This document shows, piece by piece, positions 43,990-52,849 of a stretch of 64,000 nt of DNA. The stretch's first letter is position 1. Every line of letters starts with the position of its first letter. The notes under the pieces are model-generated. The model did not search any database. It had not been told where the DNA came from and saw nothing but the letters and a program-made list of their open reading frames with translations. The translations under genes and the position numbers were made by a program. Source of the DNA: Zeimonas sp032027205 (GTDB lineage: Bacteria > Pseudomonadota > Gammaproteobacteria > Burkholderiales > Burkholderiaceae_E); assembly GCA_032027205.1 (NCBI GenBank), contig JAVSMN010000001.1:2731418-2795417 (forward strand), read 5' to 3'.

Positions 43990-44313
43990 ATGCGTTTCCT
44001 CACGTGGCTGTTCAACCTGCTGCTGTTCGTCGCGGCGCTCGGCTTCGCGTTGTCGAACACCGACAACGTCGAATTGCGCTTCCTGGTCGGGCAGCTGTCC
44101 TGGCATGCGCCGCTCGTCGTCTTCCTGCTCGTGTTCCTGATCGCCGGCGTCGTGCTGGGTCTGCTGGCTGCGGTGCCCTCGCTGTTTCGCCAGCGGCGCG
44201 AGATCGCGCGGCTCACCAAGGCGTTGCGCCACGCGGCTCCCGTGCCCGAGCCCGCGCCGGCGCCGGTGCCGGTCGAGCCGGTGCCCGAACCGGCCACCGG
44301 GCTGGGCGTCTGA
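43990..44313 (+). CDS. lapA: LapA-like inner-membrane protein
   Basis: A 107-residue protein with two hydrophobic helices (about residues 4-22 and 41-63) and a soluble C-terminal part beginning RQRREIARLTKALR, ending in a Pro/Ala/Glu-rich tail. This is the LapA (YciS) pattern, partner of LapB in controlling LPS synthesis. It lies 13 bases upstream of lapB, as in other proteobacteria. Confidence 0.88.
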   Translation: MRFLTWLFNLLLFVAALGFALSNTDNVELRFLVGQLSWHAPLVVFLLVFLIAGVVLGLLAAVPSLFRQRREIARLTKALRHAAPVPEPAPAPVPVEPVPEPATGLGV

Positions 44314-44326
44314 ACGCAGGCGCACG

Positions 44327-45517
44327 ATGCTCGAATTCGAGGCCTGGTGGCTGCTGGCGATACCGCTGTTCTTCGGGCTGGGCTGGTTCGCTTCGCGCTA
44401 CGAGACCGGGCAGGCGGCCAGCGCCGTGCGTCGCGACGGCCTGCCCGATGCGTATTTCCGCGGGCTGAACTTCCTGCTCAACGAGCAGTCCGACAAGGCG
44501 ATCGACGCGTTCATCGACGTCGTGCGCGTCGATCCCGAGACGATCGAACTGCATTTCGCGCTGGGCAACCTGTTCCGACGTCGCGGCGAAACCGATCGCG
44601 CGATCCGCGTGCACCAGAACCTCGTCGAGCGCGACGATCTCGACGCCGCCCAGCGCGAGCAGGCCTTGTTCGAACTCGGGCAAGACTACCTGAAGGCGGG
44701 TCTGCTCGATCGCGCCGAAGACGCGTTCAAGCGTCTTTCGCTCACCCGCTACGGATTGCAGTCGCTGCAGCACAGGCTCGAGATCGCGCAGATGGTGCGC
44801 GATTGGCCGCAGGCGATCGAGCTGGCCGAGCGCCTGCAGCGCGAGCTGGGAGAGAACCGCTCGCGCGCCATCGCGCACTTTCGCTGTGAGCTGGCTGCGC
44901 AGGCGCTGGCCGGCGATTCACCCAAGCGCAGCGCGGAGGCGCTGCAGCAGCTCGAGCTGGCCGTGCGCGCCGACCCGCGACATCCAAGACCGGCGCTGCT
45001 GCGCGGCGAACTCGCGCTCGCCGAGGGCCGTCCGCAGGCGGCGATCGACGCATGGAAGGACGTGCAGCGTGCCAATCCTGCCTGGCTGGCGCTCGTCGCG
45101 CAGCAATGGCTCGACGCGTTCTCGGCGCTGGGGCAGCGCGACGAAGGGATCGACGCCCTCGAGCAGGTGCAGCACGAGCATCCTTCGATCGACACCTTCG
45201 CCGCGCTCGTCGATGCGCGCTCGGCCCGCGACGGCGGGGAGCGCGCCGTTCAGTGGGCCGAGCAGGCGCTGCGTGCCTCGCCGTCGCTGCTCGGTCTCGA
45301 CAAGCTGCTGAGCACGAAGGCGACGCTGCTCGGCGAGGGTGAACGCACCGAGATCGAGCTCGCCCAGCAACTGATCCAGGCGCAGGCGCGGCGTCTGTCG
45401 CGCTATGTCTGCTCGAACTGCGGGTTCAAGGCGAGCCGGTTCTACTGGCAGTGCCCCGGCTGCAATCGCTGGGACACCTACGCGCCAAAGCGAAGCGAGG
45501 AGCTCGAACGTGGCTGA
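44327..45517 (+). CDS. lapB: LPS assembly protein LapB
   Basis: A 396-residue inner-membrane protein. A single N-terminal helix (LLAIPLFFGLGWFAS) anchors it; then come TPR repeats (about residues 45-345), and a C-terminal rubredoxin-like zinc-binding domain with YVCSNCGF and WQCPGCNRW. In E. coli LapB presents LpxC to the FtsH protease and so limits LPS synthesis. The stop overlaps hldA by eight bases. Confidence 0.93.
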   Translation: MLEFEAWWLLAIPLFFGLGWFASRYETGQAASAVRRDGLPDAYFRGLNFLLNEQSDKAIDAFIDVVRVDPETIELHFALGNLFRRRGETDRAIRVHQNLVERDDLDAAQREQALFELGQDYLKAGLLDRAEDAFKRLSLTRYGLQSLQHRLEIAQMVRDWPQAIELAERLQRELGENRSRAIAHFRCELAAQALAGDSPKRSAEALQQLELAVRADPRHPRPALLRGELALAEGRPQAAIDAWKDVQRANPAWLALVAQQWLDAFSALGQRDEGIDALEQVQHEHPSIDTFAALVDARSARDGGERAVQWAEQALRASPSLLGLDKLLSTKATLLGEGERTEIELAQQLIQAQARRLSRYVCSNCGFKASRFYWQCPGCNRWDTYAPKRSEELERG

Positions 45518-46469
45518 GTCCACCGACGCCGTAGTCGCGACGGGCAGCGCCTCGCCCGATTTCTCGTCGGCGCGCGTGCTCGTCGCCGGCGACCTGATGC
45601 TCGATCGCTACTGGTTCGGCGAGGTCTCGCGGATCTCGCCCGAGGCGCCGGTGCCGGTCGTGCGCGTCACGCGCAGCGAGGAGCGCCTCGGCGGCGCGGC
45701 GAACGTCGCGTTCAACGCGGTGGTGCTCGGCGCGCGCGCGACGCTGGTCGGCGTGATCGGCGACGACGAGCCGGGCGCGCGCATCGAGGCCCTCGCCGGC
45801 GACTGCGGCATCGAACTGCACGCCGCGCGCGATGCGCAGGTGCCCACGACCATCAAGCTGCGGGTGATCGGGCGCAACCAGCAGTTGCTGCGCGTCGACT
45901 TCGAGCAGTCGCCGGGTGAACCGATGCTCGCGCGCACGGCGCAGGCGGTGCGCGACGCGCTGCCGTCGTGCGGCGTGCTCGTGCTCTCCGATTACGGCAA
46001 GGGGGCGCTGGCGCGCATCGACGCGCTGATCGCGATGGCGCGTGAAGCGAATCGAACCGTCATCGTCGACCCCAAGGGAGACGATTACGGCCCCTACGCC
46101 GGAGCGACGATCCTCACGCCGAACCGCGCCGAACTGCGCGAGGTCGTCGGGAGCTGGCGCGACGAGGCCGATCTTCGCGCACGGGCCCAGGCGCTGCGTG
46201 AGTCGCTCGACGTCCGCTACCTGCTGCTCACCCGCTCGGAAGAGGGGATGACGCTGTTCTCTTCCAACGGCGTTATCGACGTCGCCGCGCAGGCGCGCGA
46301 AGTCTATGACGTGTCGGGCGCCGGCGACACGGTCGTCGCGGTGCTCGCGTCGATGATTGCCGCCGGCCGTCCGGTGGACGAGGCGGTGCGGCTGGCCAAC
46401 CGCGCGGCCGGGATCGTCGTCGGCAAGCTGGGCACCGCGGCCGCCACCCCGCAGGAACTGTTCGGATGA
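45510..46469 (+). CDS. hldA: D-glycero-beta-D-manno-heptose-7-phosphate kinase
   Basis: A 319-residue PfkB-family kinase in the synthesis of ADP-heptose for LPS core. LVAGDLMLDRYWFGEV, the glycine pair RLGGAANVAFN, and catalytic DVSGAGDTVVAVLAS are present. There is no nucleotidyltransferase domain, so hldC must be separate; hldD, usually next in Burkholderiales, is absent here. The GTG start at 45510 has GAGGAG eight bases before it and overlaps lapB, so the genes are coupled. The stop overlaps the next gene (ATGA). Confidence 0.93.
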   Translation: MAESTDAVVATGSASPDFSSARVLVAGDLMLDRYWFGEVSRISPEAPVPVVRVTRSEERLGGAANVAFNAVVLGARATLVGVIGDDEPGARIEALAGDCGIELHAARDAQVPTTIKLRVIGRNQQLLRVDFEQSPGEPMLARTAQAVRDALPSCGVLVLSDYGKGALARIDALIAMAREANRTVIVDPKGDDYGPYAGATILTPNRAELREVVGSWRDEADLRARAQALRESLDVRYLLLTRSEEGMTLFSSNGVIDVAAQAREVYDVSGAGDTVVAVLASMIAAGRPVDEAVRLANRAAGIVVGKLGTAAATPQELFG

Positions 46470-46897
46470 TCGCTGCGGCGCGCGCGACACTCGCCATGCG
46501 CGGCGCATCGATTGCCCGCGTGCTTCTCGTGTTCGCGCTGCTCGGTCCGGCGAGCGGCGTGGTGAACGCGCTCGACGCGAACACCGCCTCGGCCGACGAA
46601 TTGCAGACGATCCGCGGCATCGGTCCGGCCACGGCCGCGCGCATCGTCGAGGCACGGCGCCAGGAGCCGTTCCGCGACCTCGACGACGTGCGCGAGCGCG
46701 TGCGCGGAATCGGCGAAAAGAACCTGCGCAAGATGCAGGAAGCCGGACTCGCCGTGGGCAACGATCACGTCGTCGCCGGCACGGGTCGGGCGAGGGTGAT
46801 CGAGCCGGACGCGGCGAAGCGCGACGGCGCGACGCCCGCGGCGAAGCGGGACGGCGGCGCCCGGCCGATCGAGTGGCATGTGGGGCGACCCCGATGA
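46466..46897 (+). CDS. ComEA-like helix-hairpin-helix DNA-binding protein
   Basis: A 143-residue protein with an N-terminal signal anchor (about residues 12-34) and a tandem HhH domain: ALDANTASADELQTIRGIGP, TAARIVEARRQEPFRDLDDV and VRGIGEKNLRKM. This is the periplasmic ComEA pattern, which binds DNA during natural uptake. The tail is basic and low complexity. It is coupled to hldA and to ubiA by 4-base overlaps (ATGA each). Role in DNA uptake inferred from the family; type IV pilus genes pilT and pilU lie a few kilobases away. Confidence 0.83.
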   Translation: MIAAARATLAMRGASIARVLLVFALLGPASGVVNALDANTASADELQTIRGIGPATAARIVEARRQEPFRDLDDVRERVRGIGEKNLRKMQEAGLAVGNDHVVAGTGRARVIEPDAAKRDGATPAAKRDGGARPIEWHVGRPR

Positions 46898-47784
46898 GCA
46901 CGTCGAACCCTGCGCATCCGGTGGTCGCGGCGATCGACCGTCTGCGGCTTTACGGCAGGCTCACGCGACTGCATCGGCCGATCGGCACGGTGTTGCTGCT
47001 GTGGCCGACGCTATGGGCGCTGTTCGTCGCAGCCGGAGGGTGGCCCGGCAACTACCTGGTTTTCGCTTTCGTGCTCGGCACGCTGCTGATGCGTTCGGGG
47101 GGATGCGCGATCAACGACTGGGCCGATCGCGATTTCGACGGGCACGTCGAGCGCACGCGAGAGCGCCCGCTGGCCGCCGGCGCACTGCATCCGTGGGAGG
47201 CGGTCGCCGTCTTCGTCGGGCTCTCGCTGGTTGCGCTGTTGCTGGTGCTGCCGCTCTCTCCGCTGGTTTGGGCGCTGGCGGTCGTCGCGGTATTTCTCGC
47301 CGCCAGCTATCCGTTCACCAAGCGGTTCCTCGCGCTACCGCAGGCCTACCTCGGTATTGCCTTCGGCTTCGGCATCCCGATGGGCTTCGCGGCAGTCCTG
47401 GGGACGTTGCCCCCCGCGGCGTGGTGGATGCTCGCCGCCAACGTGTTCTGGGCGCTCGCCTACGACACCGAATACGCGATGGTCGATCGCGAAGACGACC
47501 TGAAGATCGGCATCCGCACTGCAGCGATCACCTTCGGGCGATTCGACGTCGCGATGGTGATGCTCTGCTACGCGATGACGATCGCGCTGCTCGTGCAGGT
47601 CGGCCGCATCGAACAACTCGGCGCGCCGTACTACGTCGGCCTCGCCGGCGCCGCGGCGATCGCGATCTGGCACTACACGATGATCCGCGATCGTAGCCGC
47701 GCCGGCTGCTTCCGTGCGTTCAACCACAACAACTGGTTCGGAGCCGTCGTGTTCGCCGGCATCGCGGCGGATTTGCTGTTCTGA
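46894..47784 (+). CDS. ubiA: 4-hydroxybenzoate polyprenyltransferase
   Basis: A 296-residue membrane enzyme that joins a polyprenyl chain to 4-hydroxybenzoate in ubiquinone synthesis. The first Asp-rich motif is CAINDWADRDFDGHVERT and the second is AYDTEYAMVDREDD. Seven to nine hydrophobic helices. The ATG at 46894 overlaps the upstream stop. Converges with proC. Confidence 0.95.
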   Translation: MSTSNPAHPVVAAIDRLRLYGRLTRLHRPIGTVLLLWPTLWALFVAAGGWPGNYLVFAFVLGTLLMRSGGCAINDWADRDFDGHVERTRERPLAAGALHPWEAVAVFVGLSLVALLLVLPLSPLVWALAVVAVFLAASYPFTKRFLALPQAYLGIAFGFGIPMGFAAVLGTLPPAAWWMLAANVFWALAYDTEYAMVDREDDLKIGIRTAAITFGRFDVAMVMLCYAMTIALLVQVGRIEQLGAPYYVGLAGAAAIAIWHYTMIRDRSRAGCFRAFNHNNWFGAVVFAGIAADLLF

Positions 47785-47838
47785 CGCGGTTGCGTCGGGG
47801 GACGACGGGCTTGCGCGTGTATCGCCGCGGCCCCACGC

Positions 47839-48663
47839 TCACCCCGCGTTGTTCCGTCCGAACTCCTCTCCCAACTGCGCGCCCCTGCGCTGCGCCGCGC
47901 GCAGCGCGTCGACGAAGATCTTGCGCAGCGGGCTCTTCTCGAACACCTCGAGCGCGGCTGCGGTGGTTCCGCCCTTCGAGGTGACGCGTTCGCGCAGCAG
48001 CGCGATCGGCTCGTCGCTGCGAAGCGCGAGTTCGGATGCGCCGGCGAAGGTGTGCAGCACGAGCGAGCGGGCCTGGCGCTCGTCCAGCCCGAGCGTGCAG
48101 GCCGCCTGCTGCATCACTTCCATCATCAGGAAGACGTAGGCGGGTCCGCTTCCGCTCACCGCTGTCACCGCATCGAGCGCAGCTTCGGCATCGACCCAGA
48201 CGACGTCGCCGACGGCCGACATCGTTCGTGCTGCGCGGTCGCGGTCGACTTCCGAGAGTCCGTTCATCGCAAACAGGCCGGTGACGCCGCGTCCGATCAG
48301 CGCCGGCGTGTTGGGCATTGCGCGAACGATTCGCTGGTGTCCGCCGAGCCAGCGCGAGACGTCGGCGCTGCGGATGCCGGCGGCGATGCTGACGACGAGG
48401 GCGTCGGACAGGGCCGGGCCCAGGCCTTCGATCGCTGCGCGCATCTGTTGCGGCTTGACGGCGAGCACGCACAGGTCCGCGCCGCGCAGCGCTTCGGCCT
48501 CGGCCGACTCGATCGCGACGACGTCGAAGCGCTCGCGCAGCGCTTCGCGTTGCAGTGCCGCCGGCTCGACGACGACGAAAGACTCGGGAGCGGCCTCGCG
48601 TGCGACGAGGCCGCCGATCAGCGCGGCGGCCATGTTGCCGCCTCCGATGAATGCGATCTTCAT
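47839..48663 (-). CDS. proC: Pyrroline-5-carboxylate reductase
   Basis: A 274-residue NADPH-dependent enzyme for the last step of proline synthesis. The Rossmann motif is IAFIGGGNMAAALIGGL; the C-terminal region contains VTAVSGSGPAYVFLMME, TFAGASELAL and RVTSKGGTTAAAL. Length normal. The neighbouring yggS and pilT genes and ubiA are the usual betaproteobacterial context. Confidence 0.95.
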   Translation of the reverse strand: MKIAFIGGGNMAAALIGGLVAREAAPESFVVVEPAALQREALRERFDVVAIESAEAEALRGADLCVLAVKPQQMRAAIEGLGPALSDALVVSIAAGIRSADVSRWLGGHQRIVRAMPNTPALIGRGVTGLFAMNGLSEVDRDRAARTMSAVGDVVWVDAEAALDAVTAVSGSGPAYVFLMMEVMQQAACTLGLDERQARSLVLHTFAGASELALRSDEPIALLRERVTSKGGTTAAALEVFEKSPLRKIFVDALRAAQRRGAQLGEEFGRNNAG

Positions 48664-48739
48664 GAGCGGACTCCGGAAACGATTGCGCGGTGCTGCCGCA
48701 CGGAGCGGGCAGTTGCGGACGCCGCGAGGGCGGGCGAAC

Positions 48740-50329
48740 TCATGCCGTGCCGTGCGCGCTGCGCGTCAGGTGAAACGGACGCATGCCGAGTGCGAGCAGC
48801 GCAAGGCCGTACAGCGCGGCGCCGCCGGCGACGAAGCCGAGGACGAGTGCGATGCGCAGCGCTGGCTCCGCGCGCAGCGCGATCCAGTCGAAACGAGCAA
48901 CGCCGAAGCGAAGGGCCGCGGCCAGCGCGATCGCCGCCAGCGCCGTCTGCAGCAGGAACTTCGACCACCCCGGCGAGGGCCGCCACGAGCCGCGCCGGTA
49001 CAGCCCGACGAGCAGCATCGTCGCGTTGGCGAGCGCGCCGAGCGAGATCGACACCGTCAACCCCGTGTGCCGCAGCCATGGAACGGTGACGAGATTCATC
49101 AACTGCGTGACGACGAGCACGACGATGGCGATGCGAACCGGCGTGCGCACGTCCTGCTTCGCGTAGAAGCCGGGCGCGAGCACCTTGATCGCGATCAGGC
49201 CGACGATGCCGATCGAGTAGCCGACCACGGCCAGCCGCGTCATCTCGACGTCGCGTGCGTCGAAGCGGCCGTAATGGAACAGCAGTGCGGTCAGCGGCTC
49301 GGCGAGCACCGCGAGCCCCACCATGCACGGCACGGCGAGCACGACGCACAGGCGCAACCCCCAGTCGAGTAGCGCCCGATACTCGTCATCGCGGCCGGCC
49401 GCGCGGGCGCGCGACAGGGTGGGCAGCAGCACCGTCCCGAGCGCAACGCCCAGCAAGGCGGTCGGAAACTCCATCAGCCGATCGGCGTACGAGATCCACG
49501 AAACGCTGCCGGCGGCCAGGCGCGATGCGATGTGCGTGTTGATCAGCAGGCTGATCTGCGCGACCGACACGGCGAGCGCGGCCGGCGCCATCAGCGAGAG
49601 AATCCGCCGGGTGTGCTCGTCGGCGAGCGCCGCGCGCAGGCTGATGCCGATGCGCGGCAGCATCCCGATGCGCCATAGCGCGGGTACCTGCAGCGCGAGC
49701 TGCGCGATGCCGCCGAGCACGACGCCGGCGGCCAGCGCGTAGACCGGCGGATCGAAGCGGTCGGCCAGTCCGATCGCCGATGCGATGAAGGCGAGGTTCA
49801 GCAGCACCGGCGTGAAGGCGGGCACCGCGAAGCGGCGCCACGTGTTCAGGATGCCGGCCGCCAGCGAGACGAGCGAGATGAACACGATGTACGGGAACAT
49901 CAAGCGCGTCATGACGACTGCTGCGCCGAACACCTCGGGCTGCGACTCCAGTCCAGCAGCGACGATCGTCACCAGGACGGGAGCGGCGACCACCCCCAGG
50001 ATCGACACAGCGAGCAGCGCCCAGAACAGCAGGGTCGCGATGCGGTCGACGACCAGGCGGGTGGCGCGCGCCGCGGCTGCTCGATCGTCGGGATGATCCT
50101 GTTCGGACTGCGTGCGAACCTCGGCGAGGATCGGCACGAAGGCCTGCGAGAACGCGCCTTCGGCGAAGAGTCGCCGCAGCAGGTTCGGCAGGCGAAACGC
50201 CACGAAGAACGCGTCGGTGAAGCCGCTCGCGCCGAATACGGCCGCGGTGATGTTCTCGCGCGCCAGGCCGGTGATGCGCGACAGCAGCGTCAGTCCGCTG
50301 ACCGTCAGGGCAGCCTTTGCCAGGCCCAT
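48740..50329 (-). CDS. murJ: Lipid II flippase
   Basis: A 529-residue inner-membrane MOP-superfamily transporter with about 14 helices. SRITGLARENITAAVFGASG and AFFVAFRLPNLLRRLFAEGA at the start, then FSQAFVPIL, are the MurJ signature. It moves lipid II across the membrane for peptidoglycan synthesis. Divergent from rpsT, a common pair in betaproteobacteria. Confidence 0.95.
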   Translation of the reverse strand: MGLAKAALTVSGLTLLSRITGLARENITAAVFGASGFTDAFFVAFRLPNLLRRLFAEGAFSQAFVPILAEVRTQSEQDHPDDRAAAARATRLVVDRIATLLFWALLAVSILGVVAAPVLVTIVAAGLESQPEVFGAAVVMTRLMFPYIVFISLVSLAAGILNTWRRFAVPAFTPVLLNLAFIASAIGLADRFDPPVYALAAGVVLGGIAQLALQVPALWRIGMLPRIGISLRAALADEHTRRILSLMAPAALAVSVAQISLLINTHIASRLAAGSVSWISYADRLMEFPTALLGVALGTVLLPTLSRARAAGRDDEYRALLDWGLRLCVVLAVPCMVGLAVLAEPLTALLFHYGRFDARDVEMTRLAVVGYSIGIVGLIAIKVLAPGFYAKQDVRTPVRIAIVVLVVTQLMNLVTVPWLRHTGLTVSISLGALANATMLLVGLYRRGSWRPSPGWSKFLLQTALAAIALAAALRFGVARFDWIALRAEPALRIALVLGFVAGGAALYGLALLALGMRPFHLTRSAHGTA

Positions 50330-50360
50330 CAGCGGCGCCCCGGGAGCGGGCGTGCGCGCC

Positions 50361-50390
50361 TTGCCGCGCGGCAGCGAAGTCGGTTATGAT
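50361..50390 (+). promoter_or_regulatory. rpsT promoter
   Basis: TTGCCG (50361-50366) and TATGAT (50385-50390) are separated by 18 bases, predicting a leader of about 67 nt before the rpsT ATG. Confidence 0.6.
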
Positions 50391-50463
50391 TCAAGGCTTT
50401 CCAGAATTTTTCCGGGCGCCGGGTCTTTCGCGCGGCCGGATCGAAATCGAGCGAGATTCTCTC

Positions 50464-50730
50464 ATGGCGAACATTGCATCGGCCCGCAAGCGGGCCCGTC
50501 AGGCGGTCCAGCGCAACCTGCACAACTCGAGCCTTCGCTCGCGCCTGCGCACGGCGATCAAGTCGGTGCGCAAGGCCATCGCCGCCGGCGATGCGCAGGT
50601 TGCGCGTACCAGCCTTCAATCGGCGCAAGGCGTGATCGATCGCATCGCCGACAAGAACATCATCCACAAGAACGCCGCCGCGCGGTACAAGAGCCGCCTG
50701 TCGGCCGCCGTGAAGGCGATGGTGTCCTGA
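50464..50730 (+). CDS. rpsT: 30S ribosomal protein S20
   Basis: An 88-residue, strongly basic ribosomal protein. MANIASARKRARQAVQRNLH and the C-terminal ADKNIIHKNAAARYKSRLSA are diagnostic of S20. The ATG is at 50464 after an AT-rich leader. S20 often represses its own translation in enterobacteria; here only the long leader is suggestive. Convergent with yggS. Confidence 0.96.
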   Translation: MANIASARKRARQAVQRNLHNSSLRSRLRTAIKSVRKAIAAGDAQVARTSLQSAQGVIDRIADKNIIHKNAAARYKSRLSAAVKAMVS

Positions 50731-50734
50731 CAGA

Positions 50735-50766
50735 AGAGAAGGCCTCCTCCTCTCTCCCCCTTCTCT
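50735..50766. terminator. Hairpin between convergent rpsT and yggS
   Basis: AGAGAAGG (50735-50742) and CCTTCTCT (50759-50766) form an 8-bp stem just after the rpsT stop. A second, stronger GC stem (50771-50779 with 50784-50792) lies in the end of yggS. T-tracts are weak. Confidence 0.45.
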
Positions 50767-51536
50767 CAGCCGGCCCCCGTCCGCGGGGGCCGATTGCCGA
50801 ACAGCGCCGTTCCGATCCTCACGATCGTCGATCCTTCGGCGATCGCCGACTCCAGGTCGGCCGACATTCCCATCGACAAGGTATCGAAGCCGCCGGCCGC
50901 TTGCGGGTCGAGCGTGGCGCGGATTCGTTCGTGCAGCGCGCGCAACTGCGCGAAGCGGCGGCGCTGCAACGAAGCATCGTCGGTAGGTTCGGGAATGGCC
51001 GTGAGGCCGCGCACCTGCAGCGCCGGCAGTTCGCGGCACGCCTGCACCAGCGCGAGGGCTTCGTCGGGAGCAACGCCGCTCTTCGACGCCTCGCCCGACA
51101 CGTTCACCTGAACGCACACCCGTAGCGGTTCGAGCTCCGGCGGACGCTGCTCGGCGAGCCGGCGGGCGATCTTCTCGCGGTCGAGCGAGTGGACCCAGTC
51201 GAAGTGCTCGGCGATCGGCCGTGTCTTGTTCGACTGGATCGGGCCGATGAAGTGCCAGAACAGCGGCCAGGACAGCGGACGGCCCAGCGGCTGCTCGCTC
51301 GTCCGTGACCGCTCGTCGCGGCATGCTGCGATCTTGTCCAGCGCTTCTTGCACGTAGTTCTCGCCGAAAGCACGCTGCCCGAGGGCTGCGAGCGCGAGGA
51401 CGTCGGCGGCGGGGAAGGTCTTGCTGACCGCCAGTAGATGGACCGAAGCGCGCGGCCGCGCGGCGGCTTCGCACGCGCGGTCGATGCGCGCGAGGACGCG
51501 CTCGTAGTTTTGCCGCAACGGAGAGTCGCCGTTCAT
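50766..51536 (-). CDS. yggS: YggS family PLP homeostasis protein
   Basis: A 256-residue PLP-binding TIM-barrel protein (PLPHP). The PLP lysine is in LLAVSKTFPAADVLAL; WHFIGPIQSNK and LSMGMSADLESAIAEGST are conserved. It has no known catalytic activity and buffers pyridoxal phosphate. The ATG at 51536 begins the conserved region. Its position between proC and pilT is the usual one. Confidence 0.93.
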   Translation of the reverse strand: MNGDSPLRQNYERVLARIDRACEAAARPRASVHLLAVSKTFPAADVLALAALGQRAFGENYVQEALDKIAACRDERSRTSEQPLGRPLSWPLFWHFIGPIQSNKTRPIAEHFDWVHSLDREKIARRLAEQRPPELEPLRVCVQVNVSGEASKSGVAPDEALALVQACRELPALQVRGLTAIPEPTDDASLQRRRFAQLRALHERIRATLDPQAAGGFDTLSMGMSADLESAIAEGSTIVRIGTALFGNRPPRTGAG

Positions 51537-51606
51537 CGTCCGGGAGTCCGTCCGGGCTGGCGGTCGCTGCCCGGGACGGTCGTGTTCCTGAAGATCGGTT
51601 GCTGAA

Positions 51607-51636
51607 GATAACAGCGGATAACAGCGGATAACAGCG
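51607..51636 (+). repeat. 10-bp tandem repeat, three copies, upstream of pilT
   Basis: GATAACAGCG occurs three times head to tail without mismatch in the yggS-pilT divergent gap, ending 39 bases before pilT. The unit is about one helical turn. Confidence 0.92.
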
Positions 51637-51675
51637 CGACCATAGCAGCGCGACATTCGCACGCGAAGGAGCCCG

Positions 51676-52719
51676 ATGGACATCGCCGAACTGCTCGCGT
51701 TCGCCGTGAAGAACAAGGCGTCGGACCTGCACCTGTCTTCCGGCCTGCCGCCGATGATCCGCGTGCACGGCGACGTGCGCCGGATCAATCTGCCGCCGAT
51801 GGAGCACAAGGACGTCCACGGCATGATCTACGACATCATGAACGACTCGCAGCGCAAGGAGTACGAGGAGCACCTCGAGTGCGACTTCTCCTTCGCGATT
51901 CCGGGTCTGGCACGCTTTCGCGTGAACGCCTTCGTGCAGCAGCGCGGCGCGGGCGCCGTGATGCGGACGATCCCGTCGAAGATCCTCACGCTCGAGGAAC
52001 TCAACGCGCCGAAGATCTTCACCGAGATCTCGATGACGCCGCGCGGCCTCGTGCTCGTGACCGGGCCCACCGGTTCGGGCAAGTCGACGACGCTGGCGGC
52101 GATGATCAATCACATCAACGAGAACGTCTACGGGCACATCCTCACGGTGGAGGACCCGATCGAATTCGTCCACGAATCGAAGCGCTGCCTGATCAACCAG
52201 CGCGAGGTCGGGCCGATGACGCTGTCGTTCAACAACGCGCTGCGCTCGGCGCTGCGCGAGGACCCCGACATCATCCTCGTTGGCGAACTGCGCGATCTGG
52301 AGACGATCCGACTGGCGCTCACCGCCGCCGAGACCGGCCACCTCGTGTTCGGCACCCTGCACACTTCTTCGGCGGCGAAGACGATCGACCGCGTGATCGA
52401 CGTCTTTCCAGCCGCCGAGAAGGACATGGTGCGATCGATGCTGTCCGAGTCGCTGCGCGCGGTGATCTCGCAGTCGCTGCTGAAGACCAAGGATGGCAAC
52501 GGACGCGTGGCGGCGCACGAGATCATGATCGGCACGCCTGCCATTCGCAACCTGATCCGCGAGGCGAAGGTCGCGCAGATGAACTCGGCGATCCAGACCG
52601 GCGGCTCGATCGGCATGCAGACGCTGGACCAGTGCCTCGCCGACCTCGTTCGCCGGAGCGCAATTTCGATGACCGAAGCGCGCGCCGTGGCCACCGTCAA
52701 AGACAATTTCCCGGGATGA
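51676..52719 (+). CDS. pilT: Type IV pilus retraction ATPase PilT
   Basis: A 347-residue hexameric cytoplasmic ATPase that powers pilus retraction, twitching and DNA uptake. Walker A is GPTGSGKST; Asp and His boxes are ILTVEDPIEFVHE and GHLVFGTLHTSSA; Walker B is DIILVGELRDLETI; the PilT C-terminal motif is AIRNLIREAKVAQM. Good ribosome site (GAAGGAG) before the ATG. A hairpin surrounds its stop codon. Confidence 0.96.
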   Translation: MDIAELLAFAVKNKASDLHLSSGLPPMIRVHGDVRRINLPPMEHKDVHGMIYDIMNDSQRKEYEEHLECDFSFAIPGLARFRVNAFVQQRGAGAVMRTIPSKILTLEELNAPKIFTEISMTPRGLVLVTGPTGSGKSTTLAAMINHINENVYGHILTVEDPIEFVHESKRCLINQREVGPMTLSFNNALRSALREDPDIILVGELRDLETIRLALTAAETGHLVFGTLHTSSAAKTIDRVIDVFPAAEKDMVRSMLSESLRAVISQSLLKTKDGNGRVAAHEIMIGTPAIRNLIREAKVAQMNSAIQTGGSIGMQTLDQCLADLVRRSAISMTEARAVATVKDNFPG

Positions 52720-52740
52720 CGAAGTCAGCCCGGGAAATTG
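52704..52740 (+). other. 12-bp inverted repeat spanning the pilT stop codon
   Basis: CAATTTCCCGGG (52704-52715) and CCCGGGAAATTG (52729-52740) are perfect inverted copies around a 13-base loop holding the pilT TGA. There is no T-tract; it may adjust pilT:pilU expression. Confidence 0.75.
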
Positions 52741-52849
52741 CGGCGCAGGCTGATGTCCGCGCCAGCGGACGTCAAGGCGGCGAAGCCGCCGGCCGGAGCC
52801 ACAACTTTCCGGGCTCGAGAAGAGCACGCACACCCACCAAGGTCTCCAA

